Part shown: one piece after another, positions 41,920 through 53,381 of the stretch
How positions within the stretch are numbered: the stretch's first letter is position 1
Layout: each line of letters starts with the position of its first letter
DNA from: Nipponacmea schrenckii
Taxonomy: Eukaryota > Mollusca > Gastropoda > Lottiidae
Direction of reading: 5' to 3'
Length of the DNA stretch: 64,000 bases
Assembly (NCBI GenBank): GCA_030562195.1
Contig: JAUJPP010000007.1
Coordinates: forward strand, 1,674,001 to 1,738,000
Notes under the pieces: generated by a model
The model's input: the letters and a program-made list of their open reading frames with translations, nothing else
Told to the model about the DNA's origin: nothing
The model's database searches: none
Made by a program: the position numbers and the translations under genes

Positions 41920-44262
41920 AAACTGTACTACATCAATCTTTCCCTTAAATGATTAAATTCAGATTGGAAAATTTTGATCTCGGAAAAGTAGAATGTTAAT
42001 AAAGTCTTGTAGACTACGTCAAACAATTTTTGGTTGTATCGACAAAATTAAAATCAAAATCTTTGCGATGTCTAACAAATGATATTTTTAAAGTGTTAGA
42101 TATTGTTTTGTGTAGTAGACTATAGACCTATTAGAGTTTTATATATCTATATAAGTATTTGACACAAATCAACCGTGTATAGAATATATTATATAGATAC
42201 AAAGAATACGTATTTATTGCTACTTGTTTTGAAATCTGATATTGATTATAGTTTTAAGTTGAATGGTAATGGATCGATTAATCTCTAGAAGGCTGAAATC
42301 AATAGCTGTGATTTATGATAATAAGGGATTATAGCCTAATCTTGAACCGTTAAAATCATGTTGTTGGTAGGTAAAAATCGATAAAGTCGTTACAGATTGT
42401 TTGATTGCTTTCAATTCGACTAATTTCAAGTCACGAATGCTTTTATATAATTCTAATTATTCTTATACTAATTCAAGAAAACGGAACGAAACGTTTGAAT
42501 TTCTAGTAACACAATATTATGCAATATTTTATAGATTAGATTTTTAAAAATACCATTTTTTTTCTACTAAGCGCAATATTGTTTCGTCTTTTTAAAAAAA
42601 TAAACTCTTCATATTACAAGGGTCAGAATAAGGTCCAATACAGAAGGAATTGGTCCTGTTTAACATTCAGCCCATGGAAACAATGACAAAATATACAGTA
42701 ATATTCGATGTACAATTTATTAAGAAATACATAAGTACATGACGTATGTAAGTGTATGAGTTAGATTATATTGCTTCAATCACGTAGGAAAGGTTTAACT
42801 TCTGGAAAAATACATAAATTGGATAGTGTTTAATGGTGTTATAATAATAATAATACAGTCTTTATTTTACATGGGTCAGAATTAGGCCCAATACACAAGG
42901 GCATGGTCCTGTCACATTCAGCCCATGGGGCAATATTATTGGAAATAAAAATCAGAAATCAAGTACATGCAAAATATCTACAATATACAAGTTCGTTTTT
43001 AAAAATATTTAAGTTAATGGAAAAATGATTAAGATTATTTCCGCAATCAAGGTTAATGAACAAAATTTACATTATAATACAATTTACTTAAAACATCTGT
43101 TCTCGTTCTATTGGAAACATAGATTTTACATTATGAAAAATAGTTTAAATTATTTCAAAGAACGTTTAAATGCTAATTTGATATTTTCAAATATTTTACA
43201 TTTAGTATGGTACAATTGTTAAGCAGTCTGTTCTTCTAATAAACAAAACCATTGTGAATAGACTATAAGAAATTGTAATTAAGAATATTGTTATCATATT
43301 TCTAAATCACAAAAGTTTACTACGTGCGATAAATTCTTGATCAATTAATAGGTTTTTAATTTCTTAGTCATTGTTGAGATAACATACCCTTTTTGCAGTT
43401 ATAGTATTTATCTAAATCAAACGTGTAAGTAAAACAAAAAATTATACATCGGAATCATCTTGGATATTACCCACAAACATCGTGTTATACGTTTGAAGGC
43501 ACACACATTGACTATACCATTTTAATCATAAAGAATAGCAATATTACAATGAACATATAGATCAATGTATAATTCAATTATTAGTTTTCTTCTTCATTGT
43601 TATCGAGAACAATCGTTCAACAGTCCCTTTCTTACTTATAAAACACTAAAGCTCATTGTCGTAGGACTATACAAGTGTGTAGATCTAGTTACTTTAGTTA
43701 AACATACTGCTAAATCACAAACAATTACTAACGTGAGATTATGTCATTATGATCATCATAATCCATGTTTGTTAATATTCTATTAGAATTTCTAAACATT
43801 ACCCCTTATCTCCATGGCATGTACTATAATACTTATTACAATCAAACGTTGCTAAGTTAATACAATAAGAAAAGTAGCAGGGGACGTCACTCAAGGACAT
43901 ATGGCCTACCGGTAATTCGTTATATATATTTTGAACAGGATTAAAATACATGGTGAAACTCTTTATCCATATATAGGCCTACCCTACGCATTACCCGGTA
44001 AACCCAAAATTCACAATACAAAGATAGACCTACATAAGAAACAAAATGAAAATGTTTTTGCCTAATTGATACTAAAGCTATTTGGGGAATTTTATAATAC
44101 CCGTCGTAGGCCTACAACCTACGTTCACTGAATAAAACAAGATAGCAAGATGAGTTAAGCATAATGGCAATAAATGAGTAAACCACAGGACTAAATTTGG
44201 TCACGATGGTAGGCTATCCTTAACATAGCTATAGATCGAGTAATTTAAATGGTATCTATTAC
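41920..44262. other. No gene recognised; two related repeat fragments
   Basis: AT-rich sequence. 'gggtcagaataaggtccaa' (about 42619) and 'gggtcagaattaggcccaa' (about 42874) begin two copies, ~255 bp apart, of a ~65-bp block ending 'cattcagcccatgg'. The second follows an (ATA)n run and 'tctttattttac', like a retroelement tail. If the minus-strand gene starts at 44277, this is its first intron. Confidence 0.45.
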
Positions 44263-44277
44263 CTCAGGTATAGCCAT
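44263..44277 (-). other. Candidate 15-nt first coding exon
   Basis: On the minus strand ATG GCT ATA CCT GAG is followed by gtaata and is phase 0, so it could join to the exon starting 41373 and supply the missing start (MAIPE-FQHIG...). The match is short; other starts are possible. Confidence 0.3.
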
Positions 44278-46539
44278 AGGCCTATTGCGAAGCGATGATA
44301 TAACAAGGTGGTCACTAAACAGCAGGAGCGCAGATCGCTTTTTCAATGTGGGGGGGGGGGGGCGGGTAGGGACCAGTGGCGTACCTATGATTTAGGCCTA
44401 CTCAAAAACACATGATATCATGTCCCCCTCCTGAATTTCTGACGGGGGGGGGGGGGTGACGTGTCCCCCTGTCCCCCCCCCCTGGATCTGCGCCACCTTC
44501 TAAACATTTTGTAGAAATCAATTAAGCCTAAGTCGAAGACAGGGTACCTCATGCGACCCATTTGCCAAGGCAAATATGCTATCGGGACCAAATCTTTGTG
44601 ACAATAATGTGCCTAGGACTAGGGCCTAGTAACCACGTGTTTATATCCTGGCAAGTAAAATACGCACAGCTAGAATCCTGTACTTTGTGTCAAAAGCATC
44701 CTCAAGTACTAGGTTCAGCTATTATCAGCAAAGAGTGTGCCTTACTTTGAGTCAGTTCCATATATCCATTATTTTGTTGGTTTTCTGTCCCATTTCTAAA
44801 TTGAATGTTTGCTTTTCTATGACGTTGCTTCAACCTACCCTCCTGACGTCAGATATAGTAACGATAGCCGACTTAGCCAGTTTTGTCTCAGTAAGTTCAA
44901 CATCTAGTAGCCTATCAAAGCTCACTTTATAACCACGTTTGGCCAAAAACCCGGCTTAATACTAGATATTATGTGCGGTAACCGGAAACTTCCCTTTTTG
45001 AGCTCGGCAATTTATCGGCGGCGAAATGAAACAAGAGAATTTTTCACATCTCTGCCCCAAAATATACCAATTTGTTTTTTTTTTTAAGATTTCTTGATGA
45101 TATATTCTTAATTTGTTTATTTGTAGGCTACCCATACAAAAAATGAATTTTGGGAATATTTTAATATTCTTAGTAACCACCCTTCTTTAAATTAACCTCT
45201 AACATTACTACAAACAGGTTTGTTTTCTAGACATCAAAGATACCGATTTTCATTTATTTACTTCAAGCCAACAGATACCCACCAACTTTATTCAAATTGA
45301 GATTTCATCGAATTTGTATGCGCAAGAATGACCTCGGGTAGCTTTGTTCTATTGTTTCCAAAATTAGGCCTACGTGAACGTGACTCAAGATTAAGATACC
45401 TGAGAAGTACCAAAAGCTCCACGGTTGTTGAAATCTTTGCTAAAACAATTCGAATCGTTCGAATTATTCTACAGTTCATCCTTGTAACATCAATCGCTGT
45501 CAAAACCTGCCCCTTCATTTTGTCAACTTATTCTTTTCGTAATAGACGCACAGGTGCCACATTTCACGTAAATGACAAACCCATTTGTACAAGCACAAAT
45601 ATCATTTACCCTATTTTTTGCATAAAAATGTGACCAACAATACTTTGGCAAAACTTTAAAAAAAAATTAAAAATCACCAAATAAAAAACGAGCAATACAT
45701 GTACATGTATACTGATATTCTTATTACGTAGAACCATCTTATTTCGTAGCCTATTAGCTCTCTTTGACTATTTAGTGAATATCGCCAGACCTATATAAAA
45801 TCTTCTCAAAACAATATATAGTTTTCGGTCTGACATTTTTCATCTAAAATGAATTAGCTCCCATTAAATGATTATGGTTTCTCAATTGGTCAAATGAACT
45901 CGGTCCCCAGAAAAATTGTATAACAATGGTACGAATGTAGTCCTTGTTCTTTTTGAAAATCTTCTTTAAAGAAAGAAAGAAAGAAAAACAACTACATGTA
46001 TAGCCTATTATTTTACAATTTTAACAACTGAGGTTCGCAAATCAGGGATCCTTTCTACCAGCTGTTCCTTGGCCAAGCCGATTGGCATTGATCTTTCTCG
46101 GATTATCTGCACCCTTATACAGCTTGGTGAACTGGAATGGGTGAATGAAGATGACTTATTCAAGGTCATCGGACTATTACACGCCGATCGAGATTAGAAT
46201 TCACGTCCGACATTTCCAACATATCCAAGCAAATAACGTAAAGAACCAATCCTGCAATTACATTGCCATTTATTTCCATGTTAAACATAAGGCCTAAAGG
46301 CTATTACTTTTTCCAGAAATCTGTTTTTTTCTAGGAGGCCTATGTCACTACATTTTATCAACACCCTGCTTAGCTGTGTCTGCTCACAAAACGCATATTG
46401 AAAGTGGGTGTATAAAAAAGTGTGAGCAAGATATAGGCTACTGTAGGCTCTATCCTTCCATATGTGAAGACAAAACTGATAGAAACAACTTTTGAGTTCT
46501 TTGTGATCACTGGTAATAATAATCTTTTTAGTCGAATTA
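44278..46539. other. Intergenic, no gene recognised
   Basis: It contains G-rich tracts at about 44350 and 44445 with C-rich sequence at about 44473 and an (AAAG)n run near 45975. A 101-aa open frame (45328-45633) matches no family I know. A block near 46020-46200 has higher GC but no readable frame. Confidence 0.45.
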
Positions 46540-47703
46540 GTTGAATATCATCATGGCAGGACTTAGACCGGTTTCTTGACGAGGTGTGTTTCTCAATTCC
46601 AATAATACTCTATACTGATCTCCACCATCCTTCAAAGTTTTAATCATCATAATTATGTTTAATAAGTTTAACAGCGGACTCCATTCTCTGATTGATGACC
46701 AGGTGAGGATTTAACATGTGAGATACCCCATTTCTTACAGAAATTGTCAAAGTCTTGAGAAGTAAGATTAGGACCTTCATCAGAAACAATAACTTTGGGA
46801 ATACCAAATAGCAAATTGTTTCTTAAACTTTTGAATCACTTGAATATTGGTTGTTGATGTCAATAATCCAACTCTAATAAAATTTGAATAATAGTCAATA
46901 GAAATCAAGCAATTTCGACCTTCACTTTCAAACAAATCACTACCGATTTTTACCCATGGTTGATTTATAGTATCAGGTTGTTTTGAAGCCTCTTTCAGGT
47001 TTCTTGACAAGCTTCGCAGTAATCAACCATCTGTTTAATATTTTTAGCCATTTCAGACCAAAATACAGTTCCAAGAGCACGTCTCATCATACAATCATAA
47101 CCTAAATGTGCACATGAAGTCTATTCTTTACATCAGCTCGACACGCTTTGGGAATAACAATAGCTTCTCCTTTAAGAATAATTCCATCTTCATAGCTTAA
47201 AATATCTTTGATATCAAAATAAGGTTTTAGGTTTCTAGGAAGAGAATCTCTATGCTCGGGTCATCCGTTACTTATGACTAAAAGTAATTCTAGTAGAGTA
47301 GCATCTTTCGTTGTAGCTTCTCTAACTTCTTGTAGCCGCACATCAGGTATATCGTTGAATATGTTAACACTCATAATTCGGGAACGTTTTTCATCAGTTG
47401 GGTGAGGCTTCTACTACAGCTCGACTTAATGTATCTTCTATGACCAGATTTACACCTTTAATAAATTCAAATTCAATGTCATAACTATAGACTTTCATCA
47501 TGATATCTTGTTTTCTCTTAGGTTCACTACTCAATGGTTTCTTCAATGTAGCAGCTTATGGTTTGAGATCATTCTGAATTTTTATGTAATCTCCCAAAAC
47601 CTCTACTAGTTTTCGTTGAAATATCTCACTTGATACTTTCAAAACAAATGGTAGACAAGACCATCGATAACGTCCAAATGGTGTGATCATAGTTTTCATC
47701 TAT
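46540..47703 (-). pseudogene. Decayed Ty3/gypsy pol with internal deletion
   Basis: Reading the minus strand from high to low coordinates: an RT fragment TPFGRYRWSCLPFVLKVSSE, then an abrupt jump to the RNase H end PLSSEPKRKQD...YDIEFEFIKG...DTLSRA. The integrase zinc domain follows (HLGYD...MVDYCEAC), then the integrase core PWVKIGSDLFE, ISIDYYSNF, VSDEGPNLTSQ and, after a frameshift, ESAVKLIKH and LRNTPRQETGLSPA. Several stops and frameshifts break it. The region with the RT catalytic YxDD is gone. LTRs were not found. Confidence 0.85.
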
Positions 47704-47754
47704 GCAGCAATGATAATAAGCTTAACGAAATCACGAAGACGGATATCTATGGTC

Positions 47755-48165
47755 AGTTTTTACACAATTTTACTTATAGTCAAAGGCAGTTACACTGTTC
47801 ACCGAAAAATCGTAAAAATTCGAACTTGACTACCGCTTTATCAATTCCAATTATCGTACCAAGTTTCATTTAAATCCATTGAATATCGAAGCTTCTATTG
47901 CAACCACAATAGAATTTTGACGCAATTTTACTAGGCAAGGGCAATAACTCAAAAAACGTTTATCGAAAATCGTCAATTTCGAACTTGACTGCCGTCTTAT
48001 TAATTTCAATACTCATACCAAGTTTCATCATAATCCATTCAAAATTGTATCTTCTATTGTACCCACAATAAAAATTTTACACAATGTTACTTTGTCAAGG
48101 GCAATAACTCATAAACTGCTTTTACGTTGCCCTTGACTATTTTCGATAAACGTTTTTTTATGTAA
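47755..48165 (-). repeat. Tandem-core repeat family, minus-strand copy
   Basis: The reverse complement shows 'gttattgcccttgac', 'gatgaaacttggtatgagta' and 'aagttcgaaattgacgattt' in two to three ~150-bp units. The ends are not preserved. It abuts the Ty3/gypsy remnant. Confidence 0.65.
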
Positions 48166-48904
48166 GGGACGAAGCTCTCATTAACAACATTCCACGTTGT
48201 GTACTTTTGTAAAACTCGAAAGTATTCATATGAAATAGTGTCAAAAACGGAATAATCAATGGGCTACTTTTGATTCTATTGAGCTATATAGGCATAGGTC
48301 ATTGGTTTATATTAGATGGATGGAGCTTTACACCGATTTTCGTAATTGGATTTTAGTAGCCAATTAGATTCAATGCTATAATGTTGTACCGTTTCATGCC
48401 CCGTTAAGCAGTAGACCTAGTTAATAAAAAAATGTTTTTAAAGCTTGGTACCAAGAAAATAGTTCTAATTCTTAGTAGGTAAGATCGATCATGTTCATTT
48501 TGGTGATTGGAAATTTTTTAATGCTAGCATTGGTGTGCCTTTGATTTTATATTTTTTTTTACATTTACCAGTAGCCTTCCTTTGTATTATTCTTTTTACG
48601 TTTTCAGAGGAATTACAATTTTTTTGACAAGAATAATTTTTCTTTAAATTTGTGTCTTATTGTCAGGCATGAATGCCCTAAAGAGGTAAAGAAAATTTAG
48701 TAGGCGAAATCGTGAAAAGTACAAGCGGTCAAACAGTGTTTACCGGTAACGTCAAGGTTATAGTATTAAAATATAGATAAGCTAGCCGAAGAGATCACTT
48801 AAGGACAACCTTTGATTTGACCGTTCATAACCTTTTCACCAATTTGATATTTCACTGTACTTATAAATGTTTTACGGTGAAATATTTCATAAATTTAAGT
48901 TAAA
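48166..48904. other. Nothing recognised
   Basis: AT-rich unique-looking sequence without exon-like blocks or repeat matches seen by eye. Confidence 0.4.
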
Positions 48905-49310
48905 ACATAATATTCACCGTTTGTTCATATTACAAAAAATATACATAAACAAATAAATTACACTATATATAACAGTTTACAATATAACATGTTTATTATT
49001 TAATGAATCAATAGTTTACAACATTTATATTTATAATATAAAACAAATAGTTTACAATATTTTTACTTATATAAACAGACAGTTACAAAATTTATATTTA
49101 TAATATAAAACAAATAGTTTACAACATTTTATTTAGATAACAAACAAACAGTTTACAAAATTTATTTTTATAATATAAAACAAATAGTTTACAACATTTT
49201 ATTTAGATAATAAACAAACAGTTTAAAAAATTTAATTTTATAAAATAAAACAAATGGTTTATAACATTTTATTTACAAACAAAATGATAAACAAACAGTT
49301 TAGAAATATA
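48905..49310. repeat. AT-rich tandem repeat, ~65-bp unit
   Basis: About six units alternate 'aaacaaatagtttacaacat' and 'aaacaaacagtttacaaaat' blocks separated by 'tttatttagataa' or 'tttatataa' spacers. Confidence 0.8.
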
Positions 49311-50284
49311 CCTTTCTTTAAGCCGTTATTTGTACCTCAACAATTATTTCCTCAATCTATTATGGCTTTATCACTGCTTCAACAGAAAACTATGTTACAC
49401 AATTATTATGCCACTGAGTGACCTGCGTATCTCAATCGGGTCATCTTTGGGTCATTTTGAGCTTCCAATATGTTTATTACAGCACACTCAATTCTTTCAT
49501 CTTTGACTATTTTCTTTACAAGGTCAGCAACAATACATTTCTTGTATCTCAATTTTATAGTAAAACTCTTCTTGAGAAGTTTCCTCTAATTTGATTACAA
49601 TGAATAGTTTGACACATGTTTTCGTTTTTATTTTTCTATTCAATGTTGTCTTTTAATGCATTTTCCAAATTTTCGTTATCGAAATTGACATAATTTGAGT
49701 TCATTTCGACCTACTGGAATGTGATATTTTTCGATTCCTATGCAGCAAAAAAAAATCTTGCACTTTCATAATACATTCTTCAATATACATTGAGAATAAC
49801 ATTTCGGATTATTTTTAAATTATTGTAATCCATACAAGACAGGGTAGCATGTACCCAGTTTTATCTTTAAGGCTATTCTTTGTGGTCACTTGACCAGACA
49901 AATTATGACACAGTAACCGCTCGGTGACACCAGATAGACAATAATATTAAAAAGTCAGCTCAGGAAATAGAGAGTGTATTATGTAGGAAGATATAATAAT
50001 ATATAAATTATTATTGTGGTAGATAGAATTAGTTTATAAACAGAAAGACAGTCAATGAACTGAATGATATCTTGGCCAATGATTTCCAAAAATGTTTATT
50101 CATTTAGTTTAATGGGATGGATAGGTTGGAAGGTTAGAAGTTGTTTACTACCAGAGTTTATGACCAAAACTTCGAAAAATAAAGATGGGTTACTCCTGAA
50201 CTTATCCTTTAAAAACTAAGTCTACTTTAAGGTGTTGAAAATAAAATCAAATCAAATTTTGACCCTTAAAAAAACTGCATGTAT
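49311..50284. other. Nothing recognised
   Basis: AT-rich sequence leading into the minisatellite; no coding or repeat signal identified. Confidence 0.4.
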
Positions 50285-51702
50285 TGTGTATACTGTATTT
50301 AGTGGTTGAAATATAAAGTATTTAGTTGTTGAAATATACTGTATTTATACCTTGATATATACTGTATTTATAACTTGATATATACTGTATTTATACCTTG
50401 ATATATACTGTATTTATACCTTGATATATACTGTATTTATACCTTGATATATACTGTATTTATACCTTGATATATACCGTATTTACACATTGATATATAC
50501 TGTATATATACCTTGATATATACTGTATTTATACCTTGATATATACTGTATTTATACCTTGATATTTACTGTATTTATACCTTGATATATACTGTATTTA
50601 TACCTTGATATATACTGTATTTATACCTTGATATATACTGTATTTATACCTTGATATATACTGTATTTATACCTTGATATATACTGTATTCATACCTTGA
50701 TATATACTGTATTTATACCTTGAAATATACTGTATTTGTACCTTGATATATACTGTATTTATACCTTGATATATACTGTATTTATACCTTGATATATACT
50801 GTATTTATACCTTGATATATTATACTGTATTTATACCTTGATATATACTGTATTTATACCTTGATATATACTGTATTTATACCTTGAAATATACTGTATT
50901 TATACCTTGATATATGCTGTATTTATACCTTGATATATACTGTATTCATACCGTGATATGTACTGTATTTAACCTTGAAGTATACTGTATTTACACCTTG
51001 AAATATACTATATTTATACTTTGATATATACTGTATTTACACCTTGATACGAACTGTATTTATACCTTGTTATATACTTTATTCATACCTTGATATATAC
51101 TGTATTTATACCTTGATATATACTGTATTCATACCGTGATATGTACTGTATTTAACCTTGAAGTATACTGTATTTACACCTTGAAATATACTATATTTAT
51201 ACTTTGATATATACTGTATTTACACCTTGATACGAACTGTATTTATACCTTGTTATATACTTTATTTAAACCTTGAAATATTCTGTATTTATACCTTGAT
51301 ATATACTGTATTTATACCTTGATATATACTGTATTTACACCTTGAAGTATACTGTATTTACACCTTGAAATATACTATATTTATACTTTGATATATACTG
51401 TATTTACACCTTGATATATACCGTATTTATACCTTGATATATACTGTATTTATACCTTGATATATACTGTATTTATACCTTGATACATACTGTATTCATA
51501 CCTTGATATATACTGTATTTATACCTTGATATATACTGTATTTATACCTTGGTATATACTTTATTTATACCTTGAAATATACTGTATTTACACCTTGATA
51601 TATACTGTATTTACACCTTGATACAAACTGTATTTATACCTTGAAATATTCTGTATTTATACCTTGATATATACTGTATTTATACCTTGATATATACTCA
51701 TG
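50285..51702. repeat. 21-bp minisatellite with ~183-bp higher-order period
   Basis: About 65 head-to-tail copies of a unit close to ATATACTGTATTTATACCTTG over 1.4 kb, with few length changes (one unit has an extra 'tat'). A block of variant units recurs at a 183-184 bp spacing (see findings). No frame is maintained. Confidence 0.95.
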
Positions 51703-52202
51703 GCTAAAAATGCAAAATTCACATATTTTTCTTCATTTGATATTTACTTGAAATGACAACCCTTTTTTAATTGTAGTTGTTATTTTCGTTTGTGAATTTC
51801 TAGACTGTTGTAATAGATCGGATTAAACAGTATACAAAACCCAATATCATCATTGTGAGATATTGTAAGAAAATAAGTTAATGGGAAGAAGGACGGTTGA
51901 CTTTGAGTTCACTGTCCTGTTCACCGTACCACCCCTTTCTTGAAGGAGTAAAAATTTTGTGGTTCAGTGGAGCCCTGAGAGTATAAACATTCAATACTTG
52001 TTACACAACCCTCTCCCCACCCAATCTGGTTCTATTTTGCACGCCTGGAGTGGTAGAATGGGAATTTGTCTATAAAGATTTGTCTTAAAGATCATGGAGC
52101 CGACCTAGTCATTATGGATATATTTGGGAATATTTTGATATTGAATATTTTGATAAGCTCAAATAAACATTAGATAATTAACAACCTTTTGAATTTAGGT
52201 AG

Positions 52203-52360
52203 AGGGGGGGAAACTACTATCTCGTAGTTCCGGGAAAGCACGGGCCTAGGAATCAGACCTAATTTTTTATTTCCTCGCACCGATTGGGATTCGAACCCAC
52301 GGCACCTAGTCGCCTAGCAGACGACAGTCAAACTCGCTAACCACTGAGCCATTCACCACC
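52203..52360 (-). mobile_element. tRNA-derived SINE, second family
   Basis: On the minus strand TGGCTCAGTGGTTAGCGAG (A box) and GGGTTCGAATCCC (B box, perfect T-arm) are spaced as in a tRNA. The acceptor ends do not pair, and the sequence continues into a non-tRNA tail, so it is a SINE head rather than a tRNA gene. The Pol III promoter looks intact. Confidence 0.7.
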
Positions 52361-53100
52361 CTACTTTTCAAATTAACCTTTCACTTGCAGTCATTTGGTG
52401 CGACAAGCAGTCACAGTTACGTTACACAATTGTAGAAGTGCGCAGCGAACTTTCTTTGCTAATTCGAGTTTCAATGATTAGGTTAATAAGAATTGGAATA
52501 ATCAAAGTAGTATTGATAATTTTAGATTTTAATAAAATGGTATGTACGGTATTTCTGTATTACGTCATTGTGATTACGAGAGTCTTTATTATGTCATAAA
52601 ATTTAAATGACGTGAGTTTATGACGCTATTATAACGTTATAATCATTGATTTCATCGAGATATCTTTACAATAATAGATCACAAATACGTGATTACCTTT
52701 GAGCTGTTGGGGCATATTGGAAAAGTCGGGGTCGCTCAAACCTCCCAAAAATGAATTTGTGCCACAAGAACTTCTACAACCAGGTTTTTAAAGTTTAGAA
52801 AATAAAAATTTGCACATGTTCACTTCCTCTCACGGGGGTGATAAAATTTGACTTTTCATTCATTTTTCTTTTTGCATAATTAACGTTTTTTGAGACGTCA
52901 TGGTTCTGCATTTATTGAGAGTCCACTATAACTTCTCTGTAAAGAGGGTGATAAAACCATTAAATTTCATTATTTTTTTTAATTGAAGCCTATAGTAAGA
53001 TTAGTACGAAATCTGGACACCTGAGAAAAGAACCTTCCCCGAGGGTGAGGTAAATGCCATGTATTTAAACATTACAATTTGTTAGTTTAGGACTGATTAC
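52361..53100. other. Spacer upstream of CYP26 with a diverged triplication
   Basis: Three blocks with 'gggggtgataaaatttgac', 'gagggtgataaaaccatt' and 'gagggtgaggtaaatgcc' recur at ~100-120 bp spacing between 52830 and 53060, suggesting an old tandem triplication. No coding signal. Confidence 0.4.
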
Positions 53101-53105
53101 GTTGA

Positions 53106-53198
53106 TGACCTAAGGTTCAGAGTTCATCCAACTACATTCAAAGCAAAAGTTCTTTATTTCAAACCCTCCCATTTCATGACGTCTTGTGACCTTATAAA
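53106..53198 (+). promoter_or_regulatory. CYP26 promoter: nuclear-receptor half-sites, CRE-like site, TATA box
   Basis: TGACCT (53106-53111) is followed by GGTTCA-g-AGTTCA (53114-53126), a DR1 of RGKTCA half-sites. TGACGTC (53177-53183) is CRE-like, another TGACCT sits at 53187-53192, and TATAAA at 53193-53198. This lies 184-276 bp before the start codon. Vertebrate CYP26A1 is induced through retinoic-acid response elements; the same logic here is inference. Confidence 0.5.
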
Positions 53199-53381
53199 GG
53201 AGGTTGTCCATTACGGATAGATTTCGAATGATTAAGAGACGAGAGGCCCTCAACTTTAATCTTCCTATAAAAACCCATCGTTTAATGAAAATCCAACCAA
53301 ATAGCATATATACCTCGTATAGTCTAGTTTGTTGACACAGAACTTCAGGAACCCGTTAAACTAGTAATTCCAGTTACAGTC

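Noticed and set aside
45328..45633. 101-aa open frame
   Set aside because: No recognised motif, no splice context, and a comparable open frame on the opposite strand; probably chance.
52262..52345. Possible tRNA gene on the minus strand
   Set aside because: A and B boxes are good but the acceptor stem does not pair and the sequence continues into a repeat tail, so it is called a SINE.
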